Assembly (NCBI RefSeq): GCF_002150805.1
Contig: NZ_MTBA01000003.1
Location: 558,001-622,000 of the forward strand
Direction: 5' to 3'
Length of the DNA: 64,000 bases
Source: Oceanospirillum sanctuarii
GTDB taxonomy: Bacteria > Pseudomonadota > Gammaproteobacteria > Pseudomonadales > Halomonadaceae
A program made the position numbers and the translations under genes. The number at the start of each line of letters is the position of its first letter. Position 1 is the stretch's first letter. This document shows positions 42,306 through 49,839 of the stretch, piece by piece. Under the pieces are notes generated by a model that did no database searches, was not told the origin of the DNA, and worked only from the letters and a program-made list of their open reading frames with translations.

Positions 42306-42740
42306 ATGAAGCCATTTATTTTCTCACTGGCATTACTGACAGCTGTTGCTCTGCCTGTGCAGGCGGCGGATACCGAAGCGTTAAAAGAGAAGGCCTCTGC
42401 ACTGGCCGATGAGACCGCAGAAACGGCATCTGAAGTGGGCAGCAAACTGAAAGACTGGGGCAGCAAAGTCTGGGATACCAGTAAGGAAGCTGCGGATGTT
42501 GCTAAACAGAAGCTGGAAGAAACCGATAGTGAAGCTGTCGGTGAAACCCTTAAAGGCTGGGGGAGTTCTCTGGTCGATGCCGGTAAGAACGCCGCTGAAG
42601 TTACCAAAGAAAAACTGGATGAAGGCACCGAGTACCTGAAAAAAGAGTACGAGGAGCAGAAGGCAGAACGTGAACGTCGCCAGTTGGAAGAAGAACAGAA
42701 GCAGGCTGAAGAGGCAGAGCCTAAGGGTATCGCTATCTGA
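42306..42740 (+). CDS. Exported helical repeat protein of unknown function
   Basis: From the ATG at 42306 the 144-residue protein has a signal peptide (MKPFIFSLALLTAVALPVQA, cut after A20 or A21). The mature part is almost wholly predicted amphipathic helix, rich in K, E, A and D. It has two similar blocks, LKDWGSKVWDTSKEAADVAK (about 47-66) and LKGWGSSLVDAGKNAAEVTK (about 82-101), followed by a charged tail. It resembles no enzyme. Such apolipoprotein- or LEA-like helices often coat membranes or hydrophobic surfaces, but that is only inference. It follows the GGDEF-EAL gene by 50 bases. Confidence 0.78.
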   Translation: MKPFIFSLALLTAVALPVQAADTEALKEKASALADETAETASEVGSKLKDWGSKVWDTSKEAADVAKQKLEETDSEAVGETLKGWGSSLVDAGKNAAEVTKEKLDEGTEYLKKEYEEQKAERERRQLEEEQKQAEEAEPKGIAI

Positions 42741-42778
42741 TCGGCTGTGAGTTTTGGTTTGTTATCTGAGAATAAAAG

Positions 42779-42809
42779 AAAGGCTGAGTCTTACGACTCA
42801 GCCTTTTTT
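42779..42809. terminator. Terminator after the helical repeat protein
   Basis: AAAGGCTGAGTC pairs with GACTCAGCCTTT around four bases and is followed by T. It may also serve speA. Confidence 0.93.
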
Positions 42810-42875
42810 GTTAGAACGGGCTGCTGACCATTTTCGCTACCACGCAGAGTATGGGAGTGAGTAGAGAGCTGCCAT

Positions 42876-42906
42876 CGCTCGTTCCCACGCTCCGCGTGGG
42901 AATGCA
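42876..42906. repeat. REP-like palindromic element
   Basis: TTCCCACGC (42882-42890) pairs exactly with GCGTGGGAA (42894-42902) around a 3-base loop, with flanking GCTCG and TGC. This motif is familiar as a dispersed extragenic palindrome in many gammaproteobacteria. Only one copy is seen in this window, and no RAYT transposase is nearby. Confidence 0.7.
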
Positions 42907-42921
42907 GTGTGGGTTCGCCGC

Positions 42922-44841
42922 TTATTCCAGATAAGTGTAACCAGCCAGGCCGTCTTCCAGTTCCTTGATAAAGAGCGCCTGCTCTTCCTCAGTCAGGTCA
43001 CTGGCTTCCATTTTGGCGCGGTAGCTATCCATCAGCTTACTCGGGTCAAAGTTCACGTATTCCAGAACCTTAGCCACGGTATCACCCTTGATCACCTGAT
43101 TGATCTGCACCTCTCCATCGGCGTTAACGGTAACGTCCACTGAGTCGGTATCACCGAACAGGTTGTGCATATCCCCCAGAATCTCCTGATAAGCACCCAC
43201 CAGGAAGACACCGAGCAGACGCTGTTCACCTTCCGGCCAGGCTGGTAGAGGCAGGGTGGTTTCCAGACCCTGACCATCTACATACAGATCGATACGGCCG
43301 TCGGAGTCGCAGGTAATATCCTGAATCACACCACGGCGGAGCGGCGGCTGATGCAGCTGAGACAGTGGCAGAATCGGGAAGATCTGCTCGATACCCCAAA
43401 CATCCGGCAGCGACTGGAACAGGGAGAAGTTAGCAAACAGTTTATCCGCCAGTTTCTCGTTCAGCTCATCCAGAATGGTGCGGTGGGCACGGTTACGGGT
43501 GTTCAGCTGACCACGGAGCTGATCACAGGTTGCGGTGTAGATACGTTCCGCCAGTGAGCGCTGAGTCAAAGTCAGAATGCCCAGAGTGTACATATCCTGC
43601 GCTTCAGAAACCGCCTGCACCACATCGTGGTAGCTTTCCACCAGAGAGCGCTCATCAGCACCCTGAGTGACCAGCTGGAAGGCGCGCCACAGTTCGTGGA
43701 TTACCGCCGGTTCATCATCACTGATACAGTCCGGTGCATTGGTATCCGGTGATTCAATATCGATCACATCGGTAATCAACACCGCGTGGTGCGCGGTAAT
43801 CGCCCGGCCGGATTCTGTGATCAGGTGTGGGTGCGGCAGATTGTTATTGCTGCACACCTCGTTGATCGCATGCACTACATTGTTGGCATACTCTTCCATG
43901 CTGTAGTTGATGGAGCAGATGCTGCGGGAGCGGGTGCCTTCGTAGTCCACACCCAGACCGCCACCAACGTCGACAAAACGCACATTCGCACCCAGATTAC
44001 AGAGTTCGGTATAGAAACGACCGCACTCTTTCAGACCGCGCTGAATATCGCGAATGTTGGCGATCTGAGAACCCAGGTGGAAGTGCAGCAGTTGCAGCGC
44101 ATCCAGAGCACCGGCTTTTTTCAGTTGTTCAACCACTTCCAGAATCTGGCTGGCAGACAGGCCGAACTTGGACTTTTCGCCACCTGTGTTCTGCCAGTTA
44201 CCCTTGCCGATGGATGCCAAGCGGGCGCGGATACCCATGCGCGGCTTAACACCCATCTTTTTGCTTTCTTCCAGCACGAGGTTCAGTTCGTTCATCTTCT
44301 CGATGACGATAAAGACTTTATGGCCGAGTTTTTCACCCAGCAGTGCCAGACGCACGTATTCGCGGTCTTTATAACCGTTGCAGACGATCACGGAGTTTTT
44401 CTGACCGGTTTGTGCCAGCACGGCCAGCAGCTCAGGTTTACTACCGGCTTCCAGACCGACGCGGTTAGCAGAGCGGGCCGAGGTGTTCAGAATCTCTTCC
44501 ACCACGCGGCGTTGCTGGTTCACCTTGATCGGGTAAACCGCAGTGTAGCCACCTGTGTATTCCTGCTCCTGCATCGCTTTATCAAAAGCGGCGCACAGGC
44601 GATTCACACGGTGGTGCAGAATATCGGTAAAACGAACCAGAACCGGTAACGAAAGTCCCTGAGCCTGAAGCGTCTGGCAAAGTTGTGTCAGATCCACCGC
44701 AGCATTCGGCTGTGCCGGGCTGGGCTTAACAACGACACGACCCTTAGGATTTACAGCAAAGTAGTCGCTGCCCCAGTGGTCGATATTGTATGTGCGGAAC
44801 GCATCTTCTAGGCTCCAATCGGTCATCTCTTCGTTACTCAC
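42922..44841 (-). CDS. speA: Biosynthetic arginine decarboxylase
   Basis: SpeA is a PLP-dependent decarboxylase of fold III that makes agmatine from arginine, leading to putrescine. The 639-residue protein has the cofactor-lysine region AVYPIKVNQQRRVVEEIL and the barrel strands LHFHLGSQIANIRDI and FVDVGGGLGVDYEG. The C-terminal domain (TESGRAITAHHAVL and DVWGIEQIFPILPL) is also present. The family is usually 630-660 aa. It faces speE across a 483-base divergent region, so both may be under shared polyamine control. No speB, speC or speD is in the window. Confidence 0.96.
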   Translation of the reverse strand: MSNEEMTDWSLEDAFRTYNIDHWGSDYFAVNPKGRVVVKPSPAQPNAAVDLTQLCQTLQAQGLSLPVLVRFTDILHHRVNRLCAAFDKAMQEQEYTGGYTAVYPIKVNQQRRVVEEILNTSARSANRVGLEAGSKPELLAVLAQTGQKNSVIVCNGYKDREYVRLALLGEKLGHKVFIVIEKMNELNLVLEESKKMGVKPRMGIRARLASIGKGNWQNTGGEKSKFGLSASQILEVVEQLKKAGALDALQLLHFHLGSQIANIRDIQRGLKECGRFYTELCNLGANVRFVDVGGGLGVDYEGTRSRSICSINYSMEEYANNVVHAINEVCSNNNLPHPHLITESGRAITAHHAVLITDVIDIESPDTNAPDCISDDEPAVIHELWRAFQLVTQGADERSLVESYHDVVQAVSEAQDMYTLGILTLTQRSLAERIYTATCDQLRGQLNTRNRAHRTILDELNEKLADKLFANFSLFQSLPDVWGIEQIFPILPLSQLHQPPLRRGVIQDITCDSDGRIDLYVDGQGLETTLPLPAWPEGEQRLLGVFLVGAYQEILGDMHNLFGDTDSVDVTVNADGEVQINQVIKGDTVAKVLEYVNFDPSKLMDSYRAKMEASDLTEEEQALFIKELEDGLAGYTYLE

Positions 44842-45324
44842 CTTCTGGTAGTTTAAATAAGGAAACGGTTCATCATCCGCATCATAACGCTCAGCCGGTC
44901 ACTTGTTGATAGCCTTAAAAATACCGTCCCATGATGACGGGAGTGGGCTGAGCTGCGGGATGGTTTTGAGGGTAGATCATTTTGATGACGAAAGCAGTTT
45001 TTTCCTGTGTGCTTTCGTCGGGATTTGATCTCTTTCCGGGCGACTTTCAGGCGCGCGCATTATCCATTCAATTGGTGAAAAATCAAACAAAATCTCTGCC
45101 CCTTTTCACGAGTGGCTTTTATCGGATTTTGGGTTAAAAATATCTTTGTTTCTGCAGGGGCAATCCGTTATTGTTGCGCCCCTTATTTAATCGGCTTGAA
45201 CGGCTCTTTCAAACAAAAGAGTTTAGGCTGCAAGCCACTTCCCATCAGGTGCAACCACATCTCAGGTATCAATAATGAATGCCCGGGATGCAGACGTTTC
45301 TGAGATGCAATTGTTGAGGTAGCT
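44842..45324. other. Divergent regulatory region between speA and speE
   Basis: This 483-base gap holds a perfect 10-bp inverted repeat (GACGAAAGCA at 44987-44996, TGCTTTCGTC at 45010-45019) and AT-rich stretches. It likely carries the divergent speA and speE promoters and leaders. No gene or known riboswitch is recognised. Confidence 0.5.
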
Positions 45325-46185
45325 ATGAGCGAACAACTGGACAACAACTGGTTTACTGAGGTTTTCACTTCCTGTGGTTCCGGCTTTTCTTTGAAAGTAA
45401 AAGCGAAACTGCATGAGGAACAGAGTCCGTATCAGAAACTGGAAATCTACGATACGGAAACTTATGGCAACCTGATGGTTATCGATGGCTGCGTGATGCT
45501 GACGGATCGCGACAACTTCCTCTACCACGAAATGATGTCTCACCCGGCGCTGTTCAGTCATCCTGATCCAAAGCGTGTGGTGATCATTGGCGGTGGTGAC
45601 TGCGGTACTCTGCGTGAAGTACTGAAACACCCGGGTGTTGAGAAAGTGACTCAGATCGATATCGACAAGCTGGTGACTGATCTGTCTGAGAAGTACTTCC
45701 CGCAACTGTGCGACAGCAATGATGATCCTCGTGCTGAGCTGCTGTTTGAAGATGGCGTTAAGTGGGTTGATGAGTGCCCGGAAGAGAGCGTCGATGTGAT
45801 CATTGTTGATTCCACCGACCCGGTTGGCCCGGCGGAAGGTCTGTTCAAGGTAGACTTCTTCAAGCGTTGCTTCCGTATTCTGAAGCAGGGCGGCATCATG
45901 GTTCAGCAGTCTGAATCTCCGCTGTACCACACCGACAGCATCATCAAAGATCTGCACGTTGATATGCAGGCAGCTGGCTTCAGCACTACGGCAACTCTGC
46001 CATTCCCTCAGCCGGTTTACCCATCAGGCTGGTGGAGCTGCACTATGGCGGGTAAAGGTACTGATGTAAAAGCCTTCCGCGAAACCGATTCTGCCGGTAA
46101 AGCTTTTGATACTGACTACTACACTGCGGACATGCACCGTGGTGCTCTGACTCTGCCTCCTTTTATGAAGAAGGTTCTGGGTTAA
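45325..46185 (+). CDS. speE: Spermidine synthase
   Basis: SpeE transfers an aminopropyl group from decarboxylated SAM to putrescine. The 286-residue protein has the Rossmann signatures VVIIGGGDCGTLREVLKHPG and DVIIVDSTDPVGPAEGLF, and the polyamine site VQQSESPLYH with PVYPSGWWS. The residue that usually is an acidic ribose ligand at the end of the second strand reads QID here, where E. coli has EID. Start ATG 45325 with GAGG. It is divergent from speA. A strong terminator follows. Confidence 0.95.
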   Translation: MSEQLDNNWFTEVFTSCGSGFSLKVKAKLHEEQSPYQKLEIYDTETYGNLMVIDGCVMLTDRDNFLYHEMMSHPALFSHPDPKRVVIIGGGDCGTLREVLKHPGVEKVTQIDIDKLVTDLSEKYFPQLCDSNDDPRAELLFEDGVKWVDECPEESVDVIIVDSTDPVGPAEGLFKVDFFKRCFRILKQGGIMVQQSESPLYHTDSIIKDLHVDMQAAGFSTTATLPFPQPVYPSGWWSCTMAGKGTDVKAFRETDSAGKAFDTDYYTADMHRGALTLPPFMKKVLG

Positions 46186-46235
46186 GAGTTAAGAGATCTG
46201 CTGGCTGCTCAGACTGAGTCTGATCGCCAGAGCTG

Positions 46236-46274
46236 AAAAAGCCCGCTTACCATACCGGTAAGCGGGCTTTTTTT
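46236..46274 (+). terminator. Terminator after speE
   Basis: GCCCGCTTACC pairs with GGTAAGCGGGC around ATACC, followed by seven T. Confidence 0.95.
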
Positions 46275-46352
46275 GTGTCTTATCGGCCAGATATTTGGGG
46301 GAGATCTTCAGGTCGATCTTAGAATCAGATCACAGTGAGCGAGCAGTTACCT

Positions 46353-47390
46353 TTATTCTTCCCGGCCTGTCAGGCGGTGCATCATGCCGACAATCGCTGA
46401 AACCTGCTGGTTATTGCGGGAGAAGAAAGGCTCAGACTCATAACCCCACCAGTCCCAGCAACCTTTTGGATTCGGCAGACTCTTTTTCGCCTGAGGGTAG
46501 AGCACGACAATATTGTTGCTGTCCGCCCAACGGTTAAAACCACTGTTGCGGATAAAGCTGTCACCGGCGACTTCAGCGCTCTGATCACAGCCGTGCAGGG
46601 ATACATGCAACTGACACTGGCTATCCTGATCGCGACAGGCTTCCGGAATGTAGATATAACCCCGATCCAGCATGCCTTTACCATCAAAGAACTCCAGCTG
46701 ACCAAACTCCTCAACATTACCGTTGAGTTTTTCCGGTGCCGATGCAGGTTGCAGCTGACCGTAGAGGGTGGTTAGTGCCTCACCTGCACCATCAAAATGA
46801 CAGTTCTGCAGATGGTGACCGGAAGGATCGCCACACTCTGCATCGGTTTGCAGGGTCGGGAAGCCATGTCCCGCTTTCGGTAACGCGGTAACTTTCAGGT
46901 TATAGCTGGCAACCAGCGTCTGATAGAAGGTGATCAGGCTTTCTGTTACTGCTGGCGCAACCACAGTGTCGCTCTGACCGACAAAGATATAAACCGGATC
47001 ATCCACCAGTAGAGCCGGATCACCAATAGCGCCGCTTCGGCTGGCTTTGTGCAGCATGGTCATACGTTCCTGCTGGCTGATCATCGGCAGGGTCGTTGCC
47101 ATACAGGACATCATGGCGTGGCTGAGGCCTTTAATAGCGCAGCCCCATGGCCCGGCAGAGAAAAGAGCCGCACCTTCAATCTCTTCCGGATGAGCCAGAT
47201 GTAGTTGGTTAGCCATATAGCCACCGGATGAAAAACCGGAAACAGTGACCTTGGCATTGCTCAGGCTCGCCAGATAGGGAAGCTTGTTGTAGTTGTTATC
47301 CGGCTGGCTGGAGGTGCAGGCACCCAAAACAAGAGCGCAAAGCAGAGCACTGAATAAGCGGAAAAAATGGAAGGAATTACGCAAGGCCAT
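46353..47390 (-). CDS. Lipoprotein esterase of the PHB depolymerase family
   Basis: The 345-residue protein has a lipoprotein signal (lipobox LVLGAC, acylated C25) and an alpha/beta hydrolase core with the nucleophile elbow GFSSGG at 52-57 (S54). Aspartate is likely in GQSDTVVAP and histidine in KAGHGFP. C-terminal cysteine-rich segments (QCQLHVSLHGCDQSA) are typical of extracellular PHB depolymerase relatives. The substrate could be a polyester or another ester. The family annotation does not prove PHB use. It is a single gene on the minus strand. Confidence 0.85.
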   Translation of the reverse strand: MALRNSFHFFRLFSALLCALVLGACTSSQPDNNYNKLPYLASLSNAKVTVSGFSSGGYMANQLHLAHPEEIEGAALFSAGPWGCAIKGLSHAMMSCMATTLPMISQQERMTMLHKASRSGAIGDPALLVDDPVYIFVGQSDTVVAPAVTESLITFYQTLVASYNLKVTALPKAGHGFPTLQTDAECGDPSGHHLQNCHFDGAGEALTTLYGQLQPASAPEKLNGNVEEFGQLEFFDGKGMLDRGYIYIPEACRDQDSQCQLHVSLHGCDQSAEVAGDSFIRNSGFNRWADSNNIVVLYPQAKKSLPNPKGCWDWWGYESEPFFSRNNQQVSAIVGMMHRLTGREE

Positions 47391-47531
47391 TAGACGAAAC
47401 CTGCACTGGTTATTTTGGCGCTACCTTAACCAATCTGCAGGATGATTCCTATTGCGCCTTATGCTTAGACGCAGGATTTATTAATCGGGTAAAAGAGCAA
47501 TACAGAAACATGAACAGAGTGTTCACAGATT

Positions 47532-47573
47532 TTATCCACTGTAGCAACCCACTTAGCCACAAACTTATCCACA
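47532..47573. promoter_or_regulatory. Two DnaA-box-like 9-mers
   Basis: TTATCCACT (47532-47540) and TTATCCACA (47565-47573) are 33 bases apart on the same strand in the gap between the esterase and the REC-HD-GYP gene. They could bind DnaA; function is unproven. Confidence 0.45.
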
Positions 47574-47598
47574 GGGCGTGAGTAAGTCAGGGAATGAA

Positions 47599-48666
47599 TT
47601 ACTTCTGGTCGGGTTCCTGGTGGCTGTTGCGAATCGCCAGAATGCCATCAAGATTGTCCATAAAGGCGTCAACAAGAGCGGGGTCGAAGTGTGTGCCCCG
47701 GTTTTCTTGTAGCAGCTTGAGGGCATCTTCAACCGACCAGGCTTTTTTATAGGGGCGTTCAGAGGTCAGGGCATCAAACACATCGGCGATTGCACAGATG
47801 CGGCCGACCAAAGGAATATCTTCCCCTTTGAGGCCGTTCGGGTAGCCGGTGCCATCCCATTTCTCATGGTGGGTCAGGGCGATATCACGGGCCATAGTCA
47901 GCAGATCGGAATCTTCACCTTCAAGAATATCCGCACCCATCTGAGAGTGTTGTTTCATGATCTCCCACTCATGGGGTTCAAACTTACCGGGTTTAAGCAG
48001 AATCTGATCCGGAATACCTATCTTGCCGATATCGTGCATCGGACTGGCATTCAGCAGCAGATCGCACTCATAAGCATCCATACCCATGGCTTCACCCAGC
48101 AGGCGGGATATCTTACTCATGCGCACAATATGCAGGCCGGTTTCGTTATCCCGGTATTCCGCGGCACGACCCAAACGACGCACCACCTGAAGGCGGGTTT
48201 CGTTCAGCTGTTTGGTTCGCTCAGCGACTTTTTCTTCGAGGGATTCATTCAGGCGTTCCAGACCCTGGCGGTAGAGCTTACTGCCCAGCAGATTGCTGAC
48301 CCGGTGCAGAAGTTCGTTACGTTCAAAGGGTTTGGTGACGTAATCCTGTGCACCCATTTCCAGAGCCTGAGTACGGAACTCCTGAGCAGACTGGGCGGTA
48401 AGAACCAGAACCGGTGGCGGATTGCTGAAACGCTCATGCAGAGCGGTCAGCACTGCAAAGCCATCCATGTGGGGCATATTCAGATCGAGCAGGATCAGAT
48501 CGAAATCATGTTGGGCAAACAGGTCACAGACTTCACGGGGATCCAGTGTGGAAACGATATCACTGTAGCCAGCCTTGGCGAGGGTTCTCTCAAGCAGCTT
48601 CACGTTGACGGGTTCATCGTCAACTATAAGGAGTTTGCCTGCGAAGATATCGATGGATGATGTCAT
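47599..48666 (-). CDS. Response regulator with HD-GYP domain, predicted c-di-GMP phosphodiesterase
   Basis: The 355-residue protein has a receiver domain (phosphoacceptor D61 in LLDLNMPHMDG, K112 in VTKPF), then a short helical linker (about 130-160). The HD-GYP domain has the metal site MHDIGKIGIPD (HD at 211-212), HHEKWDGTGYP (266-276) and the GYP segment at 274-276. HD-GYP enzymes hydrolyse c-di-GMP. The receiver suggests control by an unlinked histidine kinase. It lies 6 kb from the PAS-GGDEF-EAL gene, so both act on the same second messenger. The partner kinase is not in the window. Confidence 0.93.
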   Translation of the reverse strand: MTSSIDIFAGKLLIVDDEPVNVKLLERTLAKAGYSDIVSTLDPREVCDLFAQHDFDLILLDLNMPHMDGFAVLTALHERFSNPPPVLVLTAQSAQEFRTQALEMGAQDYVTKPFERNELLHRVSNLLGSKLYRQGLERLNESLEEKVAERTKQLNETRLQVVRRLGRAAEYRDNETGLHIVRMSKISRLLGEAMGMDAYECDLLLNASPMHDIGKIGIPDQILLKPGKFEPHEWEIMKQHSQMGADILEGEDSDLLTMARDIALTHHEKWDGTGYPNGLKGEDIPLVGRICAIADVFDALTSERPYKKAWSVEDALKLLQENRGTHFDPALVDAFMDNLDGILAIRNSHQEPDQK

Positions 48667-48928
48667 TGAATCTGCCCTGTTAACTACCGGCGTCCCGGTT
48701 ATCTCTAGCTAATGTAAAACCTTGCTGATCTGAACGCAAACCCCATCGAGGTCTTTATTTTACTTCTTTGATCTGACTAACAGTTTAGACGGGAAAGCAA
48801 TTTTCGGAATCGGAAATAGGTCGGCAATAAGCGAAAAATCTGCGCAAAAAGCAGACAGATACAGTGAGCACTAAAGAATATATGCTGATGAGTACAGGCT
48901 AGGGGAGGGTGTAGCAGAGGGATATAAA

Positions 48929-49005
48929 TGGCCCGCTCGGCGCGATTTGAACGCGCGACCACCGCCTTCGGAGGGCGGTACTCTATCCAGCTGAGCTACG
49001 AGCGG
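48929..49005 (-). tRNA. tRNA-Arg (anticodon CCG)
   Basis: The 77-base minus-strand sequence folds as a cloverleaf. The acceptor CCGCTCG pairs with CGAGCGG, and the anticodon stem CCGCC/GGCGG encloses the loop CTCCGAA with anticodon CCG (reads CGG). The T arm is GCGCG TTCAAAT CGCGC. The discriminator G is followed by an encoded CCA. Confidence 0.95.
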
Positions 49006-49319
49006 GCAACGGCAAGCATTTTATGGAGTTATTAACCCTATGTCTACTCTGAACCCCCTGTGAGATCAAAACAGCCGGCGGGAAAGCGCTTTAAAATCAA
49101 GATCTAAACGGGTATGTGCTGCGATCAGCAGAGGCTGATGCTAGCTCTGGGTGTCTTTTTACCTGCGGATCGGCTGATTCTTAGCGGGCTATGCGCCTTG
49201 TTGGCTATTTCCGCTAAGACTAATTGCCGCTATACTTCCGTTTTTTAGGGTTAATAGAATACACACCGAAAAAAAGCAAATCTTGTTTTTTGACGGACCA
49301 GTGATTAGAGGTGGTGAGA
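49006..49319. other. Intergenic region before cytochrome c5
   Basis: The 314-base stretch between the tRNA and the cytochrome gene has no gene. It must hold the promoter for the tRNA (minus strand) and for the cytochrome (plus strand); no clear motif is claimed. Confidence 0.5.
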
Positions 49320-49745
49320 GTGAAACGCAGCGGAATTATCGCGGGTGTAATGGGCGTGCTGGCTGGCGCGGTTCTGAGCACATCAGTACAAGCGGCAGCA
49401 ATGTCTAAAGAAGCTATTGCAGAGCGTCTGGCACCGGTTGGTGACGTTTGCCTGCAAGGTCAGGATTGTGGCGGTGCAGCTCCTGCTCCGGCAGCGGGTG
49501 GTGCTAAGTCTCCTGCAGACCTGTACAGCGCTTCTTGCTCTGCATGTCATAACACTGGCGCAGCGGGCGCACCTAAGAAAGGTGACGCAGGTGCTTGGGC
49601 TCCTCGCATCAGCAAAGGCATGGACACTCTGTACAGCCATGCTCTGAACGGCTTCAACGCGATGCCTGCTAAAGGTGGTAACCCATCTTTGAGCGATGAC
49701 GATGTTAAATCTATCGTTGATTACATCGTAGAAAACAGCAAGTAA
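49320..49745 (+). CDS. Cytochrome c5-type periplasmic cytochrome
   Basis: The 141-residue protein has a signal peptide (MKRSGIIAGVMGVLAGAVLS, cut near A25), one heme site CSACH (73-77) and an axial methionine in FNAMPAKGG (M115). An extra cysteine pair (C44, C50) sits before the heme domain. Cytochromes c5 carry electrons in the periplasm, usually to an oxidase. Starts GTG 49311, 49314 and 49320 are in frame. 49320 is preferred because AGAGG at 49307-49311 stands eight bases before it. Confidence 0.92.
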   Translation: MKRSGIIAGVMGVLAGAVLSTSVQAAAMSKEAIAERLAPVGDVCLQGQDCGGAAPAPAAGGAKSPADLYSASCSACHNTGAAGAPKKGDAGAWAPRISKGMDTLYSHALNGFNAMPAKGGNPSLSDDDVKSIVDYIVENSK

Positions 49746-49773
49746 GACTCTGTCTTAAACGCTGTTTGATACA

Positions 49774-49815
49774 AAAAAGCCGGTACAGCTTTTGGCGAGC
49801 TGTACCGGCTTTTTC
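49774..49815. terminator. Bidirectional terminator between the cytochrome gene and rep
   Basis: AAAAAGCCGGTACAGCT pairs with AGCTGTACCGGCTTTTT around seven bases. It serves two convergent genes. Confidence 0.95.
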
Positions 49816-49839
49816 ATGTCTGTTGTTTAGATATTGTTT

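Noticed and set aside
43786-44649. 287-codon open frame opposite speA
   Set aside because: Antisense of a confident gene and no domain.
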